DNA from: Candidatus Poribacteria bacterium | GTDB lineage: Bacteria; Poribacteria; WGA-4E; JAJDTR01 | Direction of reading: 5' to 3' | DNA length: 64,000 nt | Assembly: GCA_028820655.1 (NCBI GenBank) | Contig: JAPPIK010000024.1 | Coordinates: 62,001 to 126,000, forward strand | Shown: positions 26,072 to 34,832 of the stretch, in pieces | Layout of the letters: every line of letters begins with the position of its first letter | Position numbering within the stretch: the stretch's first letter is position 1 | The notes under the pieces: model-generated | Seen by the model: the letters and a program-made list of their open reading frames with translations, nothing else | The model's database searches: none | What the model was told of the DNA's origin: nothing | Position numbers and translations under genes: made by a program

Positions 26072-29000
26072 CTAGTCGTAGAGTTGATAGACAACCTTAT
26101 CAATAAGCTCATCGGTCTGCTGAATGCGGGCAAGTAAAGGTTTGAGTTTAGCGAGGCTGCAGTTGAACCCGCGCTCCAACGATTCTTGGAAACTCCGGCT
26201 TGATGGATCCACTTGCATAAATCGACGGTTTTTCTTCAGGATACCGAGCAGTTGGTCATAGGACAGATCGAAGTAACTCCGAATCGCGGTCTTGCTCTGC
26301 AGCGAATCAATTTCTTTTCCGATTTCCCGTCCCAGCCAATGTAGGAAGTTTCGAATCTCCTCTCCTTTGGCTTTATTCATCTCAACCATTTGCTCCGCGA
26401 GGAAGGCGAGCAGGTCGTGGACGATGTCGGCACGTTCTGGATCAACGGCAAGATGATGCTTGACGAACCCCAGAACGCACTCCGTGCTGCCTTTGTTGAG
26501 GCAAAATTCGTAGAGCGTTTTGGCTTTTTCGAGTTGGCGGGCGCGTTCGTCGTCAGGTGTGGTGAAGTTGATGCGCCGGATGGGTAAACTCTTGGCGTCT
26601 TTAATCAGAATCTTTTGAAATCGTTGAAGCGCAACATCAAGAAATACCTGCCTGTGATAGAAGCTCATTAACCTAGAGTTTAAAATTGACAGAATAAACT
26701 TCAGATTTGTGCAGCGTAACGCTAAAAGATTAAACTGGTTTTGCGTATTGTAGAGTTCTTCATCAGTCCATCCTACCAACATTCGAAGAGAACTCCAGTC
26801 AATAATTTGCTGGACTAAAATTCTCTCCTGTTTGAAAAATCTTTGTTCTCTAGGAGCCGCTAACCATGGGCCATATTTTATCCAATCTTTACCCTTCCAT
26901 TCAACGACATACCGTTGTATATCACCACTAAGGAGCAACTTTCGACACGTTGTATCGGATTGCGATTTCGCGTGGAAAATCTTGTCTTCAATTTGCTCTT
27001 TTGTATGCCCAGAGTATTTGTCGTAAGGGGTGAGACCAAGACAGAATTCACAAAGGTTTTCTAACGACGTCGATATCTGCTCAATGTGATTTATGATATT
27101 CAGCAACTGTGGTTCCGTTAGTGTAATAATTCCCTCCTCTTGTTTAGTCCATCTTTGCTGTGATATTTCAAACGCTGTTGTAGCAGTTTTTGGCGAGAGG
27201 CTCTCAACGCGTTCAAACGTGTCATAAATCATAACTTGGGTAGACGGTTGAGCGCTCGAAACAGATTTTTGGACAAGTACGATACAGGTGTCAACCTTCA
27301 CTTCGCCAGTTGATCTGCCAAATAACTCGTTGGGTAAACGGATGATGCTTTGGATGTAGTAATGGCTGAGAATCAGTTTTCTTAGATTTGCATAAGACAC
27401 TTGCGTTAAAAATGATGTAGGAATAATTAGTCCCATCTTCCCGTTTTGGGACTGTGAAACGCTAATCGCACGTTCCATATAGGCGGCGAATAAGTTTATT
27501 CTCAATCGCGCCGTAGAATATTCATCGAATATATATTTGCTCAGCGTCCTTTCTAACCCTTTAATATCTACATACGGCGGATTTCCTATCACGGCATCAA
27601 ATCCCGGATTGTCCTTCTCCCGCCCGTATTTGTCGCGAAACACGTCGGGGAACTCAATTTCCCAATGGAAAAACCGTTTTTCCTTCCCTATCTCCTGTGC
27701 CCGCCGATAGCAGTGCAGGTTTTCAAGGGTATCGGTGTTTTTGGCGCGGAGGGACTTCAGGGCTTGATCGTAGTCGGAGCGTGACACATCGTTCTCGAAG
27801 TAAACGCTCGTCCAGAGATTCGCCACCCCTTTATGAAAGCGGAGCATCGTCTGGGCAATGTCCAATTCGCGTTCCTTCGCGTGAATCTGGTCTGCGTTGC
27901 GGCTCCCAGTTTTCTCGATCAGCAGGTAGTGTCCGATGGCTCTTGCGACCGTGTCGGTGAATGGGAATTCCATCGCAAATTCTGGTTGGTGTTCGTTAGC
28001 TCTGCGACGGCTTTTCTTCAAGTCCGGCAGGTTGGACAGATTCTCAATCTTTGCTCCAATTAGAGAATTGCCGCAACGGATGTGATGGTCGAGGAATGAG
28101 AGCGGTTCACCCTTTGCCACCGTGTGCAGCCAGAGGGAGAGCTTCGCCAGCTCCACCGCCATCGGGTTGAGATCAACGCCGTAAACACACGACTCCACAA
28201 CACGCCGCCGCCAATAGGCGAGTTCCGTCTCTTCGCTCTCAGTCTCGGTCATGAACGGCGCCTTTGGGTGCGTAATCAATTCCTCGGCGAGATAATCGAC
28301 CACGCCGACGAGAAAATGACCGCTCCCGGTGGCGGGATCGAGAACTTTGAGCGATAGAATCTCATCAACGCTTTTGTCCTTACAGAGCGGCGCCAACGTG
28401 TTTTCGACGATGTAGCGGACGATGTATTCGGGCGTGTAATAGCTCCCCGTCGCCTTCCGTTCACCCTTGTCGGTCAACAGATAGACCTCTCCCTCCCGAT
28501 ACGCAATTTCCTGATTGGATCGAATTGGCGGCGCGACTGTTTCGCTTTTCTTCTTTGAAACGATGACCAAATCTTGGTCGGCGATTTGCGGTTGATATTC
28601 AAGCAAGCCCTCGTAGATATTCCCCAGATGACGCACGTCGAGATCACGGTAGGTAATGCGCTCATTCTCCGCGGTGTGTGTCAGGAGCTCAATAACTGGT
28701 GCCAACACTGCATCGCCAAGTCGGTACTTCTCAAGAAACGGGTGATGTTTCGGATTGAAAAGCCCACCGTTGTATTGGGGGATGTGGTCTTCCCAGCCGT
28801 CGTTGATTAGCGTAAACAAATCCTGCAGTCGTGTCCAATAGCGGCTTGCCCCCGGCGCGAACGTGATACCGCTATCCAGCTTCTCGTGAACATCGGTGGT
28901 CAAACGATCAAGGCTATATTCTATTGCATAATCGCGATTGTCTAGGGGCAGTAGCCCTCGACTTTCGGCGTAGAGGGTAAACAGGAGGCGGTACAGCAGA

Positions 29001-29860
29001 ATTAGACAGTTGGAGTGAAGCTCGTCCAGCGGAGGGTTATCTTTGTCGAATCCGTTGCGCGGGAAATGGAGGAAACCGCCGATAAGCAGGCGTAGGGCAT
29101 CGTAAACACGATTCTTCAGGTCATCGGAAACAGCGATGGTGTGTTGCTGGCTTTCCGCCAATACGAGGTCAAGGAATGATCTCCCGCTTGCATCGGGAAT
29201 GAAAGCGTCGCGCCGGAAGAGGCAATAGAAGTAACGGAAGCTGTCCAAGTCTCCGTTTCCGCCGAGAAGTGCGGCGAGGTCTACCTCATAGAAACTGTCC
29301 AGCCGATAACTGCTTTGACGATGGTAGAGCCGCCACTGTCTGCCGTTGGTCAAGATGCCCCAGTCTTTATCCGCACATCGGAGATAGAAGTCTATCTGAT
29401 AGTTCGGATTCTGGTTATTGAACGGGTCGCCTGTACCCTCTACCTTCCGATCCAGGTTGCGGGACCACGCCTTGGCGTCGCCGAGGGCGAGAGCGGTTTG
29501 GAAGAACTGGTTTGTGTTGATGTGCGGTTGCGCCTTTTCGTGGACATCCGTCGAGGCGAAGAAGGCATAATCGGGGCGTTTGGCGCTCTGCGGCGTTTGG
29601 AGAGTAGGTTGCACCTCGAATACGTGCGCCAACCATTTCAGCAGCGGTTGGATGAACTCATGTTCGAGTTGTGACTCGTTGCGGTTCGGCGCATTCGGAA
29701 CAACAGCATCGAAAAGCTGCTTGATCGCGGCATAGTCCGATTCGATGTCGGGCGTATCCACCCACTGCGGTTGTTCCACGACGAGGGATTCGAGGTAGTA
29801 ATCCGAGAAGAGCGACTGATTTTTTACGGCGTCGGGAAGTTTCTTGGCGTCGATAGACAT
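26072..29860 (-). CDS. Type IIG-like restriction-modification enzyme (nuclease-methyltransferase fusion)
   Basis: A 1262-aa protein. The N-terminal third has a PD-(D/E)xK-like site (RPDYAFF ... GDAKAW). The middle holds an N6-adenine methyltransferase: SAM motif DPATGSGHFL (508-517) and catalytic NPPY (760-763). The C-terminal third should recognise the DNA target. A single polypeptide would both methylate and cut, as in Eco57I-type enzymes. No separate specificity or nuclease gene flanks it. The ribosome site at the chosen ATG is weak. It lies about 10 kb from the second defence cluster. Confidence 0.9.
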   Translation of the reverse strand: MSIDAKKLPDAVKNQSLFSDYYLESLVVEQPQWVDTPDIESDYAAIKQLFDAVVPNAPNRNESQLEHEFIQPLLKWLAHVFEVQPTLQTPQSAKRPDYAFFASTDVHEKAQPHINTNQFFQTALALGDAKAWSRNLDRKVEGTGDPFNNQNPNYQIDFYLRCADKDWGILTNGRQWRLYHRQSSYRLDSFYEVDLAALLGGNGDLDSFRYFYCLFRRDAFIPDASGRSFLDLVLAESQQHTIAVSDDLKNRVYDALRLLIGGFLHFPRNGFDKDNPPLDELHSNCLILLYRLLFTLYAESRGLLPLDNRDYAIEYSLDRLTTDVHEKLDSGITFAPGASRYWTRLQDLFTLINDGWEDHIPQYNGGLFNPKHHPFLEKYRLGDAVLAPVIELLTHTAENERITYRDLDVRHLGNIYEGLLEYQPQIADQDLVIVSKKKSETVAPPIRSNQEIAYREGEVYLLTDKGERKATGSYYTPEYIVRYIVENTLAPLCKDKSVDEILSLKVLDPATGSGHFLVGVVDYLAEELITHPKAPFMTETESEETELAYWRRRVVESCVYGVDLNPMAVELAKLSLWLHTVAKGEPLSFLDHHIRCGNSLIGAKIENLSNLPDLKKSRRRANEHQPEFAMEFPFTDTVARAIGHYLLIEKTGSRNADQIHAKERELDIAQTMLRFHKGVANLWTSVYFENDVSRSDYDQALKSLRAKNTDTLENLHCYRRAQEIGKEKRFFHWEIEFPDVFRDKYGREKDNPGFDAVIGNPPYVDIKGLERTLSKYIFDEYSTARLRINLFAAYMERAISVSQSQNGKMGLIIPTSFLTQVSYANLRKLILSHYYIQSIIRLPNELFGRSTGEVKVDTCIVLVQKSVSSAQPSTQVMIYDTFERVESLSPKTATTAFEISQQRWTKQEEGIITLTEPQLLNIINHIEQISTSLENLCEFCLGLTPYDKYSGHTKEQIEDKIFHAKSQSDTTCRKLLLSGDIQRYVVEWKGKDWIKYGPWLAAPREQRFFKQERILVQQIIDWSSLRMLVGWTDEELYNTQNQFNLLALRCTNLKFILSILNSRLMSFYHRQVFLDVALQRFQKILIKDAKSLPIRRINFTTPDDERARQLEKAKTLYEFCLNKGSTECVLGFVKHHLAVDPERADIVHDLLAFLAEQMVEMNKAKGEEIRNFLHWLGREIGKEIDSLQSKTAIRSYFDLSYDQLLGILKKNRRFMQVDPSSRSFQESLERGFNCSLAKLKPLLARIQQTDELIDKVVYQLYD

Positions 29861-30007
29861 CGGCGGGTCCGGTCTTGCTATAGGGTTTTTAACCTATGGT
29901 TACCCTGAGTGTTTGGTTCGTGGCAGCGATTCGCAATTTGGCGATCGACCATCAGTACCACGTACCTCAAGCTGTTCAACCGTAAAAATCTCAACACGGA
30001 TTATGAA

Positions 30008-30172
30008 TCAGTCCTTGTCGTTAAAGCGGCTAAAAACAGCTATCAAAGGGAACCCGGCGAAGATTATCAGTGCCCCGAGGGATATCACGCTTGCGTTCGC
30101 GCTGAGCAGCCCCGATGCGATGCCCAGGATAAAAGCGACGATAATGGCAGTAATAGCGAGATTCCAACGCAT
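30008..30172 (-). CDS. Small two-helix membrane protein, 54 aa
   Basis: A short frame starting MRWNLAITAIIVAFILGIAS and ending SRFNDKD. It contains two hydrophobic segments (about residues 4-21 and 28-46) separated by a short polar turn, with basic residues near both ends of the membrane region. A GAGA sequence lies about 10 nt before the ATG. I recognise no family. The plus-strand frames over the same bases look like shadows. Confidence 0.5.
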   Translation of the reverse strand: MRWNLAITAIIVAFILGIASGLLSANASVISLGALIIFAGFPLIAVFSRFNDKD

Positions 30173-30423
30173 CTTGATTTTCTCTCATGGCATGTCAATG
30201 TAGTATATAAAACTCGGATTGAAGAAACTAACGCTCAACCGTGTTGCATCGTTTCATTCCCTATTGGTCCAGTTCTCTTAACGGGCCGCCGAAAAGTAGA
30301 GTTAAGATGTGCCTAGTCTGCGTTGTTGAAACGACGTTATGCGCGCTGCCTCGCTGTGACGCTTATGCGCAAAGAAACTGCGTTTTCAGGAAAAAACTCA
30401 ACTTCGATTTCAGACGATATAGC

Positions 30424-30452
30424 TTGAAGTTCGGTGGTGAAGATGTTATAGT
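30424..30452 (+). promoter_or_regulatory. Putative promoter of the second coiled-coil gene
   Basis: TTGAAG (424-429 of 30 kb), a 17-nt spacer and TATAGT (30447-30452). The start site falls near 30459, followed by AAGGGAGG at 30471-30478 and the ATG at 30489. The rest of 30173-30488 holds no gene; a GTTTT/AAAAC hairpin lies near 30381. Confidence 0.55.
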
Positions 30453-30488
30453 GAATTTATCCTTGACGCGAAGGGAGGATTTGGGACG

Positions 30489-30905
30489 ATGGACGAATGG
30501 GGCGTAACCATTGCCCACACGGTCACACCGCTGCTCGGAATAGCCGCACTGTGGTGGAAAATCACAACCTCTGTAGCGACAAAGGAGGACGTGAATAGGC
30601 TGGCAGAAAACGTTCAAAAGCAAATCAATCAATCGGTTGAATTAACACTTGACTTGACTAGAGACATTAGAGAAGAAATGCGGCAGATGCGATCTGAGAT
30701 GCAGTTGTTGCGTACGGACATTAGCAAGGTCGATGACAAAATTGATGCTAATTCTCAAACCCTTCATAACAAAATTGATGCTAATTCTCAAGCCCTTCAT
30801 GACAAAATTGATGCCACTTCCCTAACCCTTCATGGCAAAATAGACAGCGTGGCACACGAGTTGCGCGCAGAAATAAGAGGGCAGAAGCATGGCATTGATA
30901 GCTGA
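30489..30905 (+). CDS. Membrane-anchored coiled-coil protein, 138 aa
   Basis: The N-terminus has one hydrophobic segment (VTIAHTVTPLLGIAALWW, about 6-23), then KEDVNRLAENVQKQI and a helical region ending in near-identical 11-residue units KIDANSQTLHN, KIDANSQALHD, KIDATSLTLHG. An 11-residue (hendecad) period fits a coiled coil. The build parallels the protein at 893-1279. No enzyme motif is present; a scaffold or tether at the membrane is inferred. Start supported by AAGGGAGG 10 nt upstream. Confidence 0.7.
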   Translation: MDEWGVTIAHTVTPLLGIAALWWKITTSVATKEDVNRLAENVQKQINQSVELTLDLTRDIREEMRQMRSEMQLLRTDISKVDDKIDANSQTLHNKIDANSQALHDKIDATSLTLHGKIDSVAHELRAEIRGQKHGIDS

Positions 30906-31016
30906 GTGTACGATCGTAGCTATAGGCCGCGATTTGGAGAAAATCTCAGATAATCGTCTGCTCGGTTGATCCTACCGGGAGGGCATTCCCAATTCAGATT
31001 AACGGAGGATGCGTCA

Positions 31017-31853
31017 ATGCCGAAAGTGTTAACCGAAAATGCCATTGACCAATACCACCGGGAGGGGTACTTCTTCCCTATTAGAATCTTGGACGATGAG
31101 GGTGTTGCAGCCAATCGGTGCCGGCTCGAGGATTTCGAAGCGAATCAGGGCAAACCGGTAGAGGGCGCGCAGCGCAGCAAAAGCCATCTCCTGTTCAAAT
31201 GGGTTGATGATCTGATGCGGGATTCAAAGTTGCTGGACGCCGTGGAGGATTTAATCGGTCCCGACATCCTGTGTTGGAATACGATATTTTGGATCAAGGA
31301 GGCGGGGAGTCAAAGTTACGTTTCTTGGCATCAGGACTTGCGTTACTGGGGGCTTGATGCCAACGATTTGGTCAGCGTGTGGTTGGCGCTTTCGCCAGCG
31401 ACGCTTGAGAGCGGTTGCATGCGCGTGCTGCCAAGGAGCCACACGGGAGACTTGCTGCCTCACAACGATGAATACGAGCGGGACAATCTCTTGACCCGCG
31501 GACAGGAGATTGCGGTAAAGGTTAATGAATCGGAATCTGTCGCCATGCCGCTAGAACCTGGCGAGATTTCGCTGCACAATGTGCGGTTGGCGCACGCCTC
31601 CGGTCCAAACCGTTCAAGCGACCGGCGCATCGGTATCTCGCTCCACTACATGCCCACCCGATCAAAACAGATGATCGGAGAGTGGGACACGGCGGCGCTC
31701 GTGCGCGGCGAGGATCGATTCGGTCACTTCACCCTTGCACCGCGCCCAACCAAAGATCTCGACCCTTCGGCGGTTAAGTTTCACGAAAAAGCGACCGACG
31801 CCACACGTGAGATCCTGTACAAAGACGCCCAAGAGTCTCGGCATACGATTTAA
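31017..31853 (+). CDS. Phytanoyl-CoA dioxygenase (PhyH) family protein
   Basis: A 278-aa Fe(II)/2-oxoglutarate oxygenase. Metal ligands H105 and D107 (WHQD) and H193 (LAHAS), with Arg 203/204 for 2-oxoglutarate. LPRSHTG matches the conserved turn before the distal strand. The frame opens at 30966, but the ATG at 31017 has GGAGG 11 nt upstream. This sequence type (HQDLRYWGL ... CMRVLPRSHTGDLLPH) is common among bacterial PhyH proteins of unknown substrate. It is convergent with the next PhyH gene. Confidence 0.92.
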   Translation: MPKVLTENAIDQYHREGYFFPIRILDDEGVAANRCRLEDFEANQGKPVEGAQRSKSHLLFKWVDDLMRDSKLLDAVEDLIGPDILCWNTIFWIKEAGSQSYVSWHQDLRYWGLDANDLVSVWLALSPATLESGCMRVLPRSHTGDLLPHNDEYERDNLLTRGQEIAVKVNESESVAMPLEPGEISLHNVRLAHASGPNRSSDRRIGISLHYMPTRSKQMIGEWDTAALVRGEDRFGHFTLAPRPTKDLDPSAVKFHEKATDATREILYKDAQESRHTI

Positions 31854-31919
31854 TCGATTCGTGCATTTTTGCCACATAGTGGCGAGCGGCTTTGTGACTC
31901 AATCCGCAGTCTAACCGCC

Positions 31920-33146
31920 TCATCCATTCCAACTTCGGATAAAGTCCTCTACGTCAAACCCCGCCGGCATCTCCGTCAGCCGGTATCGCATAACTCTTGA
32001 CCCCCTATCGACGACGCACCGCTCAATCTCAGCTTCTATTTTCTCAAACAGGATTGAAAAACGACCCCGGATCTGATTCGCCTCGTCTTCGGAAAAACGC
32101 CGAGCAAAATCCCTAATCGCGTGGAAACCGATCCGGTGCTCCCCTGTCGCGTTAATCTGTTCCTCCAGTGAAAGATTGGCGTTCTCCCGAGATTTCAACG
32201 TGTGCAGTTTGTCAACCCACTTCGATAGGAACACGACGCACACCATCCGCCCTTCATCCCCCGGATGCAACGTTTCCAGTCCATTCATGAAAGCCGTCCT
32301 ATCCCCCTTCAGGACGGCGCGAAGGGTAGACTCCACCACATCGCACTGTTCTTGGTACAACCGAGCGAACTCTCGAAACCGGTCGCGTATTCTTCGCGGG
32401 AGAGAATTGGTGAATTCCAATTCCCAGCCATGTGCGTTAACAACCGGGAATACCGGACCGCCCAGAGCACGATAGCCGAGATGAACCGTGCGCCGAAACT
32501 TCGTACTGTAGTTGCTGCCCCAGTGCAACATGAAGTGGGTATAGACAATCCCATCCCCCGCTTTAAGCTCGATTGGCGTGCCTCCCGGCATCGGCTGCTG
32601 CGGGTTTGTAAGTAGATGTTGGTGTTCCTCCTCGGTATTTGGGCGGGAGTGACTACCCGGCACCACCCAGAATACACTGTCATCGTACAGCGGAATATTC
32701 CATTGAACATAACCGGGTGCGTTTGCCAGCATGTCCTTCTGCATACCGCGCAGGGGCGCTTGCGCAACGGGATTTATATCGCGATGCCAACTCGCAGGAC
32801 CATGGTCTCGCGGAGGACTGCACATCAGCGCCATCAGTGTGACTGCGGCGTCTGACGAACGCATCAGTTGTTGGCTCACGCCTAGCGTGTTCTCATGCAG
32901 GCAAAACTCTACCGTGTCCGCGGTTTTTTCGTCAACGACTTCGTTGAAAAACACCCTCGGTTGGGCGGCAGTTTCCCAAGTCCCGCCCGGCGGGTCATCC
33001 GGTTTACGCTCACGCCTCCACACCGCTCTCTGTCGATCAACGAGAATCTCGAAACTCGTGCGGAGTGCATCCAATCGCTCCGGCGGAATTAGTTGACGCA
33101 ATATGATGAAACCGTCGTCCAATAGTTGCTGCGGGTTGACTTTCAT
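31920..33146 (-). CDS. Phytanoyl-CoA dioxygenase (PhyH) family protein, long form
   Basis: A 408-aa protein. The core has H121 and D123 (WHRD), GSHSRPN, distal H208 (MLHWGSN) and Arg 218/219. About 150 extra C-terminal residues, mostly helical, extend beyond the usual 270-300 aa and have no recognised motif. The ATG at 33146 is used, with GAGGT upstream; a TTG at 33161 is in frame but overlaps that site. It faces the preceding PhyH gene tail to tail. Confidence 0.9.
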   Translation of the reverse strand: MKVNPQQLLDDGFIILRQLIPPERLDALRTSFEILVDRQRAVWRRERKPDDPPGGTWETAAQPRVFFNEVVDEKTADTVEFCLHENTLGVSQQLMRSSDAAVTLMALMCSPPRDHGPASWHRDINPVAQAPLRGMQKDMLANAPGYVQWNIPLYDDSVFWVVPGSHSRPNTEEEHQHLLTNPQQPMPGGTPIELKAGDGIVYTHFMLHWGSNYSTKFRRTVHLGYRALGGPVFPVVNAHGWELEFTNSLPRRIRDRFREFARLYQEQCDVVESTLRAVLKGDRTAFMNGLETLHPGDEGRMVCVVFLSKWVDKLHTLKSRENANLSLEEQINATGEHRIGFHAIRDFARRFSEDEANQIRGRFSILFEKIEAEIERCVVDRGSRVMRYRLTEMPAGFDVEDFIRSWNG

Positions 33147-33161
33147 AGTCGTTAACCTCAA

Positions 33162-33190
33162 GACCGCCTTGGGGAATTTCGCGGGCGGTC
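33162..33190 (-). promoter_or_regulatory. Hairpin directly before the PhyH ribosome site
   Basis: In the leftward transcript, GACCGCC (33190-33184) and GGCGGTC (33168-33162) form a 7-bp GC-rich stem immediately before the GAGGT ribosome site. It may protect the 5' end or tune translation. No ligand-binding class was recognised. Confidence 0.4.
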
Positions 33191-33405
33191 ATAGTAATGT
33201 AGGTTTATGCGTGTGTCAGAATTGAACTCGACGTAATGAGTGTGACGTAGAACGATAGTCAAGATCGCGCCCGATGGGTTGCACGATCCAGCAATACCGT
33301 ATGCAACTATCTAGGCCAGATATTCTACTCCAAATCCATGCGATTGATCGCAGGAAACTTGCTTACGCATAGTTTAAATGCGCCGCGCGGGAGGCGGACT
33401 CTTCC

Positions 33406-34308
33406 CTAGTCGTCATCGCGATCGGTTCGAAATTCGCCCCAAACCGGGCGGTGATCGCTCACGGCAAGCGATGCGGCCATATCATCGTTTCCGAAATCCG
33501 TCTCGTCGAATCTATCGATGCCGCTGTTCCCGGTGTATTCGGTCACAAAGGATGATTGGAAAAAGATGTTGTCGTACAGGCTCGTGTCTCTGATGTGTGA
33601 TTTATGCGGCGCGTCAAAGAGGCGCGTCATCAACGGGATTGACATCAGCGGCTGATATGCCGATATGTCATCGGGATTGCGATTGAAGTCTCCAAGCAGT
33701 ATCACGTCCTGTTCAGCTCCGTTCATCGCCTGCACCGCCCGATACACGTTTGCCAGTTCCCGTACCTCACGTTGGCGCGGAGGTACCGAATCGCCCCAAA
33801 TCACATGCGCGGTGATTGCGGTGAAATCGAATTTCCCCGCGCTGAACGATGCGACGTACGGCTCACGCAGGAAGGCGTCGTTCGGATCGGGGAACACCAT
33901 CCCGCTTTCCAGGACATTGACCAGCCCTTCGTCGAACATAAAGGCGTAACGTTCCTTGACGTTTCCGCCCACCGGACGGCTCAGCAGGTAGTCGTAGTCC
34001 CTACCCATCTGTTTTAGCACACGTTCCGTACGCTGCAAAACCGCTTCGTCTCTCAACTCAACGATAGCGATAAAGTCGTAGTCTATCAGCACGTTGGCGA
34101 TGAGTTGCAGTTCGCGGTCGTCTCGGCTGTTATCGCTGAAGATACGAATGTTCCACGTTGCCAATCGAACAGTGGATGTTTCTTGGGTTGATGAGACATC
34201 AATGTCGGGAATCGGATAGTCACGCCGTTCAGAACAGGCCGCAAGGAGACAGATCGCGATGAATAGCCGCCCGCAGCGATTTGGCGGCGTCAAGCAGCGA
34301 TTTCTCAT
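33406..34308 (-). CDS. Lipoprotein endonuclease/exonuclease/phosphatase family protein
   Basis: A 300-aa protein. The N-terminus is a lipoprotein signal: basic residues, hydrophobic LFIAIC, and a LLAAC lipobox with Cys25. The mature part has DNase I-like motifs: LATWNIRIF, a metal-binding Glu in AIVELRDE, VILLGDFNRNP and the terminal SDHRP. The family cleaves phosphodiesters in nucleic acids, inositol phosphates or lipids. It would sit on a membrane facing the periplasm. Substrate unknown; extracytoplasmic DNA is a possibility. Confidence 0.9.
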   Translation of the reverse strand: MRNRCLTPPNRCGRLFIAICLLAACSERRDYPIPDIDVSSTQETSTVRLATWNIRIFSDNSRDDRELQLIANVLIDYDFIAIVELRDEAVLQRTERVLKQMGRDYDYLLSRPVGGNVKERYAFMFDEGLVNVLESGMVFPDPNDAFLREPYVASFSAGKFDFTAITAHVIWGDSVPPRQREVRELANVYRAVQAMNGAEQDVILLGDFNRNPDDISAYQPLMSIPLMTRLFDAPHKSHIRDTSLYDNIFFQSSFVTEYTGNSGIDRFDETDFGNDDMAASLAVSDHRPVWGEFRTDRDDD

Positions 34309-34832
34309 AGTGTGATGATGGCTAGACGGATGGACATCCTCCGGAGATTGTCACTCCTGCAGGTATGCGAGTATGCCCATACGGAATAACGATCTTACAT
34401 GTTATAGGATTCAAACAGGATTGGTTATGCGCGTTCTACTTGGTAACAATTTCTCCAAAGTAAGTGATAGAGCGAAAAACGAGTTGTGGAATGAGGGCAT
34501 CGTATCGTTACGCATAATTGCGTGCTTTGTATCACAATCTGTTAGATTGTGATCGCAAACCAACAGTTTGCGGTACAGGGTCGCGTTCGATTTTGGGAGT
34601 GATTCCGTTTAATTCTCTTTGGGGTTTTTAGAGGCTGGTGCGCGGAAGATCTCTATAGGAGTTCTACGGGATTTCTATCGCGGTCATTGTCCATTCCCTT
34701 GATCACTCGCTATTCACTCGCTTGCTGGATTTCTATCGCGGTCATTGTCCATTCCCTTGATCACTCGCTGTCCACTCGCTTGAGGGATTTCTATCGCGCT
34801 CCCTATCCAGTCGCTTGATTACCCTACAACTG
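34309..34832. repeat. Gene-free interval rich in dispersed repeats
   Basis: A double hairpin at 34531-34577 joins CACAATCTGTTAGATTGTG to GCAAACCAACAGTTTGC and ends CGGTACA. From about 34653 to 34820 the CTATCGC-type repeat is present four times in a row with small changes (ATTTCTATCGCGGTCATTGTCCATTCCCTTGATC and variants). No gene. Confidence 0.8.
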
